Source of the DNA: Macrosoma leucophasiata
Lineage: Eukaryota; Arthropoda; Insecta; Lepidoptera; Hedylidae
Length of the DNA stretch: 64,000 bases
Assembly (NCBI GenBank): GCA_036365455.1
Contig: JAWQUS010000023.1
Coordinates: 2,728,001 to 2,792,000, forward strand
Reading direction: 5' to 3'
Both the position numbers and the translations under genes were made by a program. Shown here in pieces: positions 42,303 to 52,184 of the stretch. The notes under the pieces were generated by a model. It had not been told where the DNA came from and searched no databases. It worked only from the letters and a program-made list of their open reading frames with translations. Position 1 is the first letter of the stretch. Every line of letters starts with the position of its first letter.

Positions 42303-42575
42303 AAAGTTCATCACGACCCGAGAGCCTACGAAATATAGGTCTTGTCATATAATATAATCACAATTTATCAAACATTTCAACAGCAGAACATCTCAGAAAG
42401 GTTTTTGTCATGTCAAATACACCTTGCAAGTAGAAAAACACGCGGCGCACGTGTCGCACTTGTGTAATCAAGCCCCATTGTGCCCCAATGAGGGTGGAAA
42501 CTTGGGAATTGTGCGCGAGGAATTCCTACTGAATAAAAGTGAACTCTTCATTTTTACTGAAATTAAAGTGTGTTG
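42303..42575 (+). repeat. Direct repeat S, copy 2
   Basis: Second copy of 41697, 606 bp downstream in the same orientation. Confidence 0.85.
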
Positions 42576-42609
42576 GTCGGAACATTTTTAGAACTATTAT
42601 CATATATTA

Positions 42610-42893
42610 CTGGTGGTGGAGCTCCAGTGACGGAGCTCGCGGACGTCGGCACCACTGCATTACCTAACATACTTGCCGCTAAATGGTAGTGTTGAGAACT
42701 ATCGTGTTCCGGTCAGGTGGTAATGTACGGCCCTATTATTTCCGGCACAGAGGCATAACACCTTAGGCCTCAGGAGTGGTAACGCATCTGCATTTTAACT
42801 TTGGTCTATGTATGGGTGTCTATAGGCTGCAGTCATCACTTAACATCAATGTGAACTGCATGCTTATTTGCCACTTCCATAACATAAAAAAAA
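42610..42893 (+). mobile_element. SINE-A copy, full length
   Basis: From CTGGTGGTGGAGCTCCAGTG to CATAACATAAAAAAAA. Confidence 0.92.
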
Positions 42894-42899
42894 TGTTTT

Positions 42900-43145
42900 A
42901 TATTATTTCGCATTAACACATGCTTGTGAAATATATTTTACGATATTTAATAATCTGCAAAGTTTATTGTATCGGTTGCCTAACTAGCATAGTGTGGCAA
43001 TAGATGGCGCTACTGCCACTATAAGGCAATGCAATAAATGTGATGGAAAGATTTGACAAATTGCGCAGGACTTCGGTAGCTCACTTGGAAGAGCGGCTTG
43101 ACTAGATTCCCAGTGGCCGTAAGTTCGAGTCTCGCCTGAAGTAAA
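42900..43145 (+). mobile_element. SINE-Tyr copy
   Basis: Upstream text ATCGGTTGCCTAACTAGCAT and AGATGGCGCT, then a tRNA-Tyr-like head at 43070-43142 with GGTAGCTCACTTGGAAGAGC and AAGTTCGAGTCTCGC. Confidence 0.75.
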
Positions 43146-43856
43146 ATTTTTCTTTAAAATAAAAAAAATGTTCCCGAATTATAAAAAAAAAAAAATAATA
43201 GGCAAAGCCTTAGCTAAAACTGGGTTAAAGCAATATTAACATTTATGTTCTACAACACGAATGTTCACAATTAAAGCAAATATTAATTATTCAGCAGCTA
43301 AAAGTTTTAATTACAAACGTTACTTTCTCCTAAAACGTCAAATGCTGTTTTAAAGTTACAAATTCTTGCTTGCTTAACTTAACTTTATACATAATAACAT
43401 TTTTTATTAGAGTCCCTGATTATTTTATTAATTATTTTATAAAATCCAACCGTCCAGAGTGATTTATCTTCTGTATTCAACGTGTAACAGGATTGAATGT
43501 ACAACCCAAAACCAGTTAGTTCAGAATCGATAACCGAATCGATTTCAGGCATTTTTGATATAGGTAATATTTTGTCCTTAAATTAATAACAATTAAGAAA
43601 ATCATGGTCACCCATTTGGTGAACAGTCAATACATACGAAAATGAGACTTACGTTTATCCAACATAAAATGCTAGACTCAACAAGTTTATTAGAACTCGT
43701 TGAGACATGCTTTTTACTTAAAATAATAATTAAAATAGCCTAAAAAGTTTTACTACACAAAAAATTAGAAGTTGTTGTCAAGTCTTGTAGATATGCACTC
43801 ATATATAATGCTTTATTTATTTGGAATTATTATTATTTTATGTATTATTGTATATA
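43146..43856. other. AT-rich interval left of the gypsy element
   Basis: No gene. The last ~70 bp before 43857 are probably the left half of a LINE 3' UTR that resumes at 50489. Confidence 0.4.
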
Positions 43857-44662
43857 ACGGCACATTTAAACCATCGGGATTTTTAAAAATAATGACGTCA
43901 GCATGGCTGACGTCACCATTTCCTTCACAAGGTTCAGTCATTACAAATAATGAAACACTTGCTTACACTGCACAATAAACACTTTAAATTTAATATTTCA
44001 CTAGTACAACTGAAATTGCCCCTAAAAACTAAAATAACCTCTATTCTAAAATTACAATTCAGAACACTCACCAGGCTTTAACACCAACACAAAACACTAC
44101 TTGCTTGCACCGAAGCTCAAGCAAGAATGATGCTCCGCGGCACATTTTCAAAAACACGTAAACAACATGGCGCCACGAGCGTTCAAACTTTTAAAAAAAG
44201 ATTTTAACAAATTAAATAATGTGAAGAAATATTCACATTTTAAAAGTTTAATTACTATCTGTAAATTCCTATTATGATTAAAGAATGAAAGTCTTGTTTG
44301 TTTAACACCAAAATATTATCCGTTTCTAACAATCAAACAGACAAGTCCGTGTCTCTTTAAATTTTAATAGAAGGGATAAATCTACAAAGTTTACTGATAA
44401 TTTTCATTAATCATAATAAGAATTTACAGGTAGACAACATTGTAAAAAGCTGTCGGGTAACATTACTTGTACGAAACCATAAAACATATTTTTGAAGTAT
44501 TGTAGGTAGGTACCTAAATCCTCATTCAAATTAGCTATCCATTTAACAACTTATAGTAAGAAATTAACACTAAATCTAATTTTACATTTTATAACGTGAT
44601 TTTGATAATCCAAATTAAAATCAGAGTTTGTTTTGATAACTTATGACGTCATTGCGCCGACA
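43857..44662 (-). repeat. Gypsy 3' LTR
   Basis: Same length as the 5' LTR. Two bZIP/CRE-type TGACGTCA palindromes lie at 43893-43900 and 43908-43915, themselves forming an inverted repeat around ATG, and a third at 44644-44651 lies 12 bp from the LTR start. Confidence 0.95.
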
Positions 44663-45552
44663 CGGCCATTCTGCGAGACGGTGCGTGCTCAGCACCAGTC
44701 GCGGTTCTGAAAGTAATAAGAGTTTTTGAGCTAGGTATCCATTCAATGATACACTAGCTGATAACTTGTTTCTATAAAACGGTTGAGCCTTCAGGCTGCC
44801 ATATTCGAAATGAACTGCTGATGGTTAAAATTTACTTTAAGCCGGCTGTGACTCAAGTTATCAGCTTTCAGGATGGTCAAATATTTGACCTAAATATTTA
44901 CATAGGATTTTAAGCAATTATACCTCACGCATATTTGCATCAGCATAACAACACTGTGGTTCTGAGCGGTCTCGTACGCCGTGGTCCACAGAATATTGTT
45001 ATTGTTTTATTTATTTATTATTCACATTTCAGACATATGCTGTGGTTCTGAGCGGTCTTGTACGCCGTGGTCCACAGATTTTTTTTTTTTTTTTTTTTTT
45101 TCACATTTTAGACATGCTGTGGTTCTGAGCGGTCTTGTACGCCGTGGTCCACAGAGTTTTTTTTTTTTTTTTTTTTTGTTTTAGTTAATGCTGTGGTTCT
45201 GAGCGGTCTTGTATGCCGTGGTCCACAGAAACTAAGAAAAATATGTAAGCAAGCACAAGTTTATACTCTTGTATTCATTTGCAGTTTTGTCACAGGTAAT
45301 CGATGCTGTGGTGCTGTGCGGTCTTGTACGCAGTGGTCCACAGGGGCTCTAAAGGATTTTGGAAAGGACGACGCTGGGGCCTGGGCCTTTTTTTTTTTTA
45401 TATGACCGTGGTCCCCAGAGGCTCTAAAAGGAATTAAGAATTTGCTATAGTGTAGATAGATATACACCGTTTCGTTTGTACACTTTGTACCGTTTAGATT
45501 TCTAGTAATAACGTTAAGTTAGCAATTAAGCAGGTAATGGGAACTCACTTGT
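44663..45552 (-). other. Gypsy 3' non-coding region
   Basis: 890 bp between the pol stop and the 3' LTR. It contains the 38-bp repeat array at 44954-45435. The bases next to the LTR (GCAGAATGGCCG on the minus strand) are not purine-rich, so the usual plus-strand primer is not evident. Confidence 0.8.
44954..45435 (-). repeat. Array of 38-bp CTGTGG...CCACAG units with poly-T spacers
   Basis: Five 38-bp units lie at 44954, 45040, 45117, 45191 and 45306, plus a partial one near 45406. The first four are nearly identical (core GAGCGGTCTTGTACGCCGTG); the fifth is diverged. Each is bounded by CTGTGG and its complement CCACAG. Spacers hold T-runs up to 22 nt and a repeated TCACATTT-AGACATG block. 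Spacing is 72-115 bp. It lies in the gypsy 3' non-coding region; role unknown. Confidence 0.95.
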
Positions 45553-48500
45553 TTAGGCATCCATCGGGTAGGAAGCGTGTGAGGTAGAAGGTAGCTGTTC
45601 ATTTGTTGTTGGTGGTGGTTGATGAGACGTGCGCTCGTCGGGTGATAGAGTGTCATTGCTGTCATCAATTGGCAGGTGATTATTTTCCTCCCAGGCCGCC
45701 GACACGGTTTCTTGATCTCCTGGTTGAGGCGCTCTGCGAAGTTGATCATGGGCCACTTTACGCAGACGTCCTCTGCCTGTCACCCGTTTAACTAAGTAGC
45801 GGTCATTATCTAGTACATGGCTGATCTCGTATGGTTCGCTGTACTTGAGATCTAGGGATGTTTGGTTGCGAGGGTTGTTTTTAATGAGGACATATTCACC
45901 TCTTTGGAAGGGACGTACTTTTGCCTTGTTCTTGTCAAATCTCCGTTTTTCATATTCAGCTGCCGCTGCCATTTTTGTTTGAACGTGCTGCTCCAGTGAT
46001 TCGAAATCAATAGACTCGTTATCGAAACATACCAGTCTTAGGAGTTCGGGTGGAACAGCTTGTTGGCGACGCGTCAGGAGTGTAAGTGGCGCAGCACCGG
46101 TTACTCGATGTGGCGTGCAATTGAATGCGAGCTGTAAGGCTTCTAATGCTGATTGCCAATTTTCAGTATTATAATTCTTTATCATTGTGAGTGCATTCTT
46201 TAGTGTACTCATAATCCTCTCTACCTGCCCATTCGCTCGGCTAGCTCCTGGTGCTATTACATGCAAATTGATACCGAAACGATCGCAGTAAGCTTTAAAT
46301 TCTCCGAGGAATTCACGTCCGCCGTCGATCACAACTTGGACTGGAGTTCCAAAAAGGTGCACTATGCGTTTTAGGGCAGCGAGGCTGCTACTTTGACTCT
46401 TGTCATTGGAATAGTTGAGTAGGATATACTTTGTAAAAGCGTCGATACATACAATGACATACTCATCTCTTCCCTCAGAGTTTCTTGTACCTAGTTTGCC
46501 TGTAATATCCATATGGAGGACTTGAAAGGGTGCAGTTGGTTTCTGGATTGGGTGCAGTTGCGCTTGTATCGCACCGGAATGTCCTTTGGAGGTCCTGCAT
46601 ATCACGCAATTGTCAACGAATCTTCTTACAATAGTATTCATCTTGTCAAACCAGTAATTTTCTTTTAATTTTTGCAGGGTTTTCTCCCAGCCCGGATGTT
46701 GCAGCGTCGAGTGGAAGGAGTTTATCAGGCTCCACTGAAATGATTTTGGAACCACTATAGGCTTGTACATACCCAGTATCGGATCAGAGACTTCTTTCTT
46801 AAGTACGCCCTCTTCTAGTATATAGGTTTCAGCCGGACTGTCACTAGACATACTGTCTATTAGTGGGCGTAAGACATCGTCGCGACGTTGTTCGATTTTC
46901 AGCCATTCGCAATCTCTGTTCATCACGTTGACCCGTAATTCAGAAGTTGGGTTCCTGCTGAAGTAATCTGCGTGTTGCAGCCTCTCACCTTTTCTGTACT
47001 CTACCTCAAAGTCGTAGTTTTGCAGAAATGCCCACCACCGATGGATCCGAGGAAGCAAGTCCTTTTTGTGCTTGGATGCCTTTAGTGCGTTGCAATCTGT
47101 TATTACCTTGAACTTGCGGCCATAAAGGTAATGCCGGAAGTGTTTTATGGCCCTCACCACCGCCAAGGTCTCCAGCTCATATGAATGGTAGCGGCTCTCG
47201 GCGTCAGTGGTGCGCTGACTCATGAATGCGACTGGGTGCTGGCGATTTCCGACGAGTTGAATTAGCACCGCTCCGTAGCCGAGGCTGCTGGCGTCCGTAT
47301 ACAATTCTATGGGCGCATCTTCCTGAAATAGAATAAGGGTAGGCGCAGTAGACAGATGTTTCACAATATGATTTCTTGCCTGGTCATGTCTGTCGTTCCA
47401 TTCCCACTTTGCATTTTTCTTTGTTAACTCATACAACGGTACCATTACGGTTGAGAAATTGGGAATGAAACGTCGAAAGAACCCAGCGAGACCATTGAAC
47501 TGCCTAACTTGCTTAGGAGTTTTCGGCACCGGCGCTTTCGTCAAAGCTTCCACTTTCCTCGGGCTTGGACTTACATGACCGTCGGATATAATATTGCCCA
47601 AGTACTCGATGGAACGTTTAAAGAAAGCGGTTTTGTCGACATTAATTGAAAAACCTGCTTCTTTTAAAGCTATAAATATTCGTTCAATGTGCGAAATCCC
47701 CTGAGCAAAATCTTTACATTTTGATAGTACGTCATCGACATAGACCTGGCAGACCTCATCTGTTGAGGTCAGCAGGTGTGCCAAAGCCTTATTTATACAC
47801 CTTTGATATACCGAACAAGCGTTACTCAAACCAAACGGCATGGCCAAATATTCAAATAAGCCATCTGGTGTGACAAACGCTGTTTTCTCTACAGAATTTT
47901 CCTCTATTAGTATCTGGTGGAAACCTGCGGCCATATCGAAAATATTATAATACAGACCTCCAGAGAGTTTATCTATTTGATCCGATATTATTGGCAGTGG
48001 ATAGTGATCTCTCAGAGTGTTTCTGTTCAGTTCTCGATAGTCAACGCACATGCGATCCTGGCCATTCTTTTTTTTGACCAAAATTATCGGACTAGAAAAT
48101 GGCGATTTACTTTCACGAATTATGTTTTGATCTAGCAATTCTTTAACAATATTACGTACTTTTTCACGTTCAATAGGACTCAATCGATATGGTCTGCGTT
48201 CAACACACTTATTAGGATCTTTGAGTCTTATTTCAAGCTTGCCTGTATTTACCCGTGTGTTTGGGTAACCGCGAATGAAAAGGTATTCGTATTTATTGAG
48301 TAAAATTTTTAACTCTGCTATTTGATCATCGTTATTTAAATCGCAATCAATTTTATCAAATTTTTCGTTTTGAGATCGCATGTAATAAACCGCGGATTGA
48401 TGCATTAGCTGAGCACCCTGAGAGTTCACAATTACACTCAAATTTGTGTTCTCGATAAGGTTCATTCCAATAAGAATATCAGACGAAAGTTCGTAGTCAG

Positions 48501-49767
48501 GTACGACATGAAATTTGAGTTCTACTCTAAAGTTATCAAAAACACAAATTGCAGTTAATGTTGAAAGTGATACAACCGTGAACTGCCCGATACCCTTAAG
48601 ATAATTGACTATATCGACGCGTTTGCCAGGCAGTTTTGCTGCCAATGACTCGCGAATCACTGAACACTCCGCTCCGCTGTCGAACATTGCAAACATTTTC
48701 AAATTACCAATTAAAATTGACATTAAATTCATTTCAGATGCACCTACGCAATTTACATTTGATACCACTGCTCGTTCACGTTTGTAACATGTTTCGTATG
48801 TATGACCTACCCTCGAGCAAAAAGTACAGGTTGGCTTGTTCGAATTTGGTAAAGCTGCATTAGATTGTTCATGACGCGGCTGATTATTGTTGGATTTATC
48901 ACGGTAACGGCAATCACGTGAATCATGTCCCGGTTTTTTGCAAATTTGGCAGAAGAGCGATGATTTATCCGAAAATCGAGAGCGCTTGGCAGGGCCCTGC
49001 TGTGCATTTGGCGCACTAGAAAGAGGTCGCTTAACACGGCGTATTGAAGATGCTACAGAAATTAACTCGGGTACAGAAGACGCCCTGACATTCAACAACT
49101 CGATTCTCAAGCGTTCATCTGCTATACAACCTATAACAGCCTCAACCGCGTCATCATCTGGCAATTTATCCTTAGTAATACGTCGCCACAATACCCAAGC
49201 TTGTGACAAGAATTGCGCAATGTCCTTAGTGTTATCATATGAATGTTCTCGGAATCTCAAAATATCGCGAGAATATCTATTTTCAGGTTCAAAAGTTGTA
49301 ATTAAAACGTTGCGCAATTCCTCCCACGTAGTGGTGGTGACCATCCAATTGTCGACCCATAACCTTGCACGACCTTTAAGCAAACTACCCGCTTTCATTC
49401 TAACCTCGTAATCGCTCAGGCTATAGGTTTCTTTTGCTGTGGTCACGTGTTGACACCACTCCCTAACTCCTACATCTGTGTCTGGATCGTATGACGGCAA
49501 AAACACCTCATTAATTTTCACTTTAGATTCACTTGGCGTCGCGATACGATCCGACACGTGTTTCATCATTTGTAGAATTTGCGTGAAAAACTCCGTTGGT
49601 ACCCCGCTAACAGAAGAGTCAGTATTTGCATTATGAATATTGGATGATCGAGCAGAAGTGGGTGGCGATCCCACTTCTGATAACGGCACATTTAAACCAT
49701 CGGGATTTTTAAAAATAATGACGTCAGCATGGCTGACGTTACCATTTCCTTCACAAGGTTCAGTCAT
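45553..49767 (-). CDS. Gypsy Gag-Pol polyprotein, 1404 aa, intact
   Basis: A single open frame encodes the whole replication machinery. Gag occupies about residues 1-340, with two CCHC knuckles of C-x2-C-x4-H-x4-C form at 273-286 and 314-327. Protease has DSGA at 363-366. RT spans about 510-720 and carries the YVDD active site at 676-679. RNase H (TDAS at 824-827) extends to about 935. Integrase has an H-H-C-C finger with CVIC at 1054-1057 and D1087, D1148 and E1183 (RANGQVERIMS). Near the C-terminus is a GPY/F-like PYEISHVLD. There is no stop or frameshift between gag and pol. The ATG at 49767 is chosen as the first Met; it lies inside the 5' LTR, and codons 30-35 overlap the primer site. 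Confidence 0.97.
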   Translation of the reverse strand: MTEPCEGNGNVSHADVIIFKNPDGLNVPLSEVGSPPTSARSSNIHNANTDSSVSGVPTEFFTQILQMMKHVSDRIATPSESKVKINEVFLPSYDPDTDVGVREWCQHVTTAKETYSLSDYEVRMKAGSLLKGRARLWVDNWMVTTTTWEELRNVLITTFEPENRYSRDILRFREHSYDNTKDIAQFLSQAWVLWRRITKDKLPDDDAVEAVIGCIADERLRIELLNVRASSVPELISVASSIRRVKRPLSSAPNAQQGPAKRSRFSDKSSLFCQICKKPGHDSRDCRYRDKSNNNQPRHEQSNAALPNSNKPTCTFCSRVGHTYETCYKRERAVVSNVNCVGASEMNLMSILIGNLKMFAMFDSGAECSVIRESLAAKLPGKRVDIVNYLKGIGQFTVVSLSTLTAICVFDNFRVELKFHVVPDYELSSDILIGMNLIENTNLSVIVNSQGAQLMHQSAVYYMRSQNEKFDKIDCDLNNDDQIAELKILLNKYEYLFIRGYPNTRVNTGKLEIRLKDPNKCVERRPYRLSPIEREKVRNIVKELLDQNIIRESKSPFSSPIILVKKKNGQDRMCVDYRELNRNTLRDHYPLPIISDQIDKLSGGLYYNIFDMAAGFHQILIEENSVEKTAFVTPDGLFEYLAMPFGLSNACSVYQRCINKALAHLLTSTDEVCQVYVDDVLSKCKDFAQGISHIERIFIALKEAGFSINVDKTAFFKRSIEYLGNIISDGHVSPSPRKVEALTKAPVPKTPKQVRQFNGLAGFFRRFIPNFSTVMVPLYELTKKNAKWEWNDRHDQARNHIVKHLSTAPTLILFQEDAPIELYTDASSLGYGAVLIQLVGNRQHPVAFMSQRTTDAESRYHSYELETLAVVRAIKHFRHYLYGRKFKVITDCNALKASKHKKDLLPRIHRWWAFLQNYDFEVEYRKGERLQHADYFSRNPTSELRVNVMNRDCEWLKIEQRRDDVLRPLIDSMSSDSPAETYILEEGVLKKEVSDPILGMYKPIVVPKSFQWSLINSFHSTLQHPGWEKTLQKLKENYWFDKMNTIVRRFVDNCVICRTSKGHSGAIQAQLHPIQKPTAPFQVLHMDITGKLGTRNSEGRDEYVIVCIDAFTKYILLNYSNDKSQSSSLAALKRIVHLFGTPVQVVIDGGREFLGEFKAYCDRFGINLHVIAPGASRANGQVERIMSTLKNALTMIKNYNTENWQSALEALQLAFNCTPHRVTGAAPLTLLTRRQQAVPPELLRLVCFDNESIDFESLEQHVQTKMAAAAEYEKRRFDKNKAKVRPFQRGEYVLIKNNPRNQTSLDLKYSEPYEISHVLDNDRYLVKRVTGRGRLRKVAHDQLRRAPQPGDQETVSAAWEENNHLPIDDSNDTLSPDERTSHQPPPTTNEQLPSTSHASYPMDA
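49668..49680 (-). other. Gypsy primer binding site (tRNA-Leu-like)
   Basis: The minus strand reads TCAGAAGTGGGAT, complementary to the acceptor/T-arm 3' strand typical of eukaryotic tRNA-Leu (ATCCCACTTCTGA). It starts two bases after the 5' LTR and lacks the usual TGG for the CCA end. It is also coding sequence for residues SEVGS. Confidence 0.6.
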
Positions 49768-50488
49768 TACAAATAATGAAACACTTGCTTACACTGCACA
49801 ATAAACACTTTAAATTTAATATTTCACTAGTACAACTGAAATTGCCCCTAAAAACTAAAATAACCTCTATTCTAAAATTACAATTCAGAACACTCACCAG
49901 GCTTTAACACCAACACAAAACACTACTTGCTTGCACCGAAGCTCAAGCAAGAATGATGCTCCGCGGCACATTTTCAAAAATACGTAAACAACATGGCGCC
50001 ACGAGCGTTCAAACTTTTAAAAAAAGATTTTAACAAATTAAATAATGTGAAGAAATATTCACATTTTAAAAGTTTAATTACTATCTGTAAATTCCTATTA
50101 TGATTAAAGAATGAAAGTCTTGTTTGTTTAACACCAAAATATTATCCGTTTCTAACAATCAAACAGACAAGTCCGTGTCTCTTTAAATTTTAATAGAAGG
50201 GATAAATCTACAAAGTTTACTGATAATTTTCATTAATCATAATAAGAATTTACAGGTAGACAACATTGTAAAAAGCTGTCGGGTAACATTACTTGTACGA
50301 AACCATAAAACATATTTTTGAAGTATTGTAGGTAGGTACCTAAATCCTCATTCAAATTAGCTATCCATTTAACAACTTATAGTAAGAAATTAACACTAAA
50401 TCTAATTTTACATTTTATAACGTGATTTTGATAATCCAAATTAAAATCAGAGTTTGTTTTGATAACTTATGACGTCATTGCGCCGACA
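49683..50488 (-). repeat. Gypsy 5' LTR, containing the gag start codon
   Basis: Identical to the 3' LTR except at two positions seen by eye: the second TGACGTCA is TGACGTTA here (49734-49741), and one A-run neighbour differs (ATACG against CACG near 49981). It holds the presumed promoter. The first 28 codons of gag (49767-49684) are inside it. TGACGTCA also occurs at 49719-49726 and 50470-50477. Confidence 0.95.
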
Positions 50489-50816
50489 TATATATTATTA
50501 TGTTATTCTATATATTATTAAGTATCTGTATTTATTTAATTATAGTAGATATTTTATGATATATGGTATTGATATTGTTATGTGTCTATTTATGTGTAAA
50601 TCTTTATTATTATTATTATTTATTTACTGTTCTATATTTTGATCTGTACACCCCTAACCTACTCTTTTACATCTTTTCCTCTACCCAAAGGTTGTCTGGT
50701 AGAGATCGCTCATCTAGCGATAAGGCCGCCTCTTGTATACTTTGTAACTCTATTGTGTATTTCTTTATATTCTTTACTGGTGTACAATAAAGTGTATTGT
50801 TGTTGTTGTTGTTGTA
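50489..50816 (+). mobile_element. LINE 3' UTR (jockey/CR1-like), interrupted by the gypsy element
   Basis: Ends GGTAGAGATCGC, AGCGATAAGGCCGCC and CAATAAAGTGTATTGTTGTT, matching the UTR design of the LINE at 11388-12385 (GCAATAAGGCCGCC, CAATAAAGTGTATTATT). Its TA-rich upstream part was the gypsy target. Confidence 0.65.
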
Positions 50817-51104
50817 AAAAAATAAAATAGTGGAAAAGAAAAATTTATTTTATTACTAGCGAGTGTTAAATAAGGGTACACAAGTTACGCTAGATCACTT
50901 TTTTCGGTTCGTGTTTTATGTGGAACCGTAGGTAGGTAGGGTAAGTATGCATAGGGTGTGCATACTGTTCGTACAAATTGAGGACACCTTATTTCTTATA
51001 TAATAAATATTCAAGAAATAAACATGTCATTTCAGTTCACATATTATGATTATAACTCGATTTTCTAATCGAAGTGTTAAATAGTGTGCATTAATCCCGT
51101 TAAA

Positions 51105-51335
51105 TTTTTTTTTTTTTTTTTATGCAATAACAGTGGCAAACAAACATGCAGTTCACATTGATGTTAAGTGATGACTGCAGCCTATAGACACCCACACAAT
51201 GACCAAAGGTCAAAATGCAGATGCGCTGCCACTCCTGAGGCATTAGGTGATATGCCTCTGTGCCTGAAATTACAGGGCCGTACATTACCACCTGACCGGA
51301 ACACGATAGTGCTGAACACTACCATTTAGCGGCAC
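51105..51335 (-). mobile_element. SINE-A copy, 5'-truncated
   Basis: T-run, then ATGCAATAACAGTGGCAAAC to CATTTAGCGGCA. Confidence 0.88.
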
Positions 51336-51559
51336 ATGTTGTATACTCGTACTGAGTTATTTGAAATTAGCGCATCAACTCCTGCAGGGAGGCTCTCTAC
51401 GAGTACATCAATCCATAAAACATTTGTTCTACAACTTTTCAATAAAATAATCATTTTAGTTTAATATACGCGAGAAAAGTCCGAAAACTAGTTTTATTTC
51501 AAACGCGAAAACCTAAGAACATACAAGTATACACTTTAATCACGCTGAAAAAGTAGTAG

Positions 51560-51830
51560 ATTAAAAACATGACCGAGGTAGCCGCAGGTCATCGTGGCAA
51601 GTGACGATGGGGGGGCTCACAAAGCCCCCGTGGACGAGCCTTGGATGGATGTGAAGTGTGAGGGGGGAACCGGAGCAGTGTTTATAGTGTACCCGGATCC
51701 CCCTCTTTTTACACTGAAGTCGGCACCGAGGTGGTTTTAGAGGGTCCAAGTCCCTCATATCCCGACTCTTCCCCCAAAAGAGCCCAAAGAGTCGGTTAAA
51801 TGCAAAGGCATTTCCAAATGCTGCCAAATG
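51560..51830 (-). other. Unrecognised G/C-richer segment with an 88-codon minus frame
   Basis: The minus frame reads LFGLFWGKSRDMRDLDPLKP and on to HIHPRLVHGGFVSPPIVTCH, with no stop over 88 codons. Composition differs from the AT-rich flanks, suggesting the remnant of a retroelement, possibly a LINE 5' region. I do not recognise the protein. Confidence 0.4.
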
Positions 51831-51837
51831 CTTTTTA

Positions 51838-52127
51838 CTGGTGGTAGAGCTCCAGTGATGGAGCTCGCGGGCGTAGGCACCACCGCATTACCTAATATAC
51901 TTGCCGCTAAATGGTAGTGTTCAACACTATCGTGTTCCGGTCAGGTGGTAATGTACGGGCCCTGTAATTTCCGGCACAGAGGCATAAGACCTTAGGCCTC
52001 AGGAGTGGTAACGCATCTGCATTTTGACCTTGGTCTTTGTGTAAGTGTCTATAGGCTGCAGTCATCACTTAACATCAATGTGAACTGCATGCTTGTTTAC
52101 CACTTCCATTACATTAAAAAAAAAAAA
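51838..52127 (+). mobile_element. SINE-A copy, full length (reference copy)
   Basis: About 285 bp from CTGGTGGTAGAGCTCCAGTG to CATTACATT and poly(A). Order of conserved blocks: GAGCTCGCGGGCGTAGGCAC, CTTGCCGCTAAATGGTAGTG, CGTGTTCCGGTCAGGTGGTA, CCGGCACAGAGGCATAA, CTTAGGCCTCAGGAGTGG, AGGCTGCAGTCATCACTTAA, GTGAACTGCATGCTTG. The start resembles a Pol III A box (TGGTAGAGCTCCAGTG); no good B box was found. Poly(A) ends, target duplications and 5' truncations show retroposition. About 30 full or partial copies lie in the window. The palindrome's left arm begins inside it at 52041. Confidence 0.95.
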
Positions 52128-52184
52128 TGCTAAAAAAAAAAAGAAAGAAAAGATTAAGACATGAAAAAAAAAAAATGTACCTCT

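Larger units (their letters stand above)
43857..50488 (-). mobile_element. Intact Ty3/gypsy LTR retrotransposon
   Basis: A 6.6-kb element on the minus strand: 806-bp LTRs at both ends, one gag-pol frame, an 890-bp 3' non-coding region, and TATA (up to TATATA) on both flanks as target duplication. The LTRs start TGTCGGCGC. I count two substitutions between them and no indel, so insertion is recent. A 13-nt match to the complement of a tRNA-Leu 3' region follows the 5' LTR. tRNA-Leu priming and a single gag-pol frame recall the Mdg3/blastopia group, but clade is inference. There is no envelope gene and no clear polypurine tract. Confidence 0.95.

Noticed and set aside
44954..45435. CRISPR-like array of 38-bp repeats
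   Set aside because: Spacers are T-rich and partly repeated, unequal in length, and lie within a eukaryotic retrotransposon.
48938..49411. 157-codon plus-strand open frame
   Set aside because: Shadow of the gypsy gag coding strand; no independent motif.
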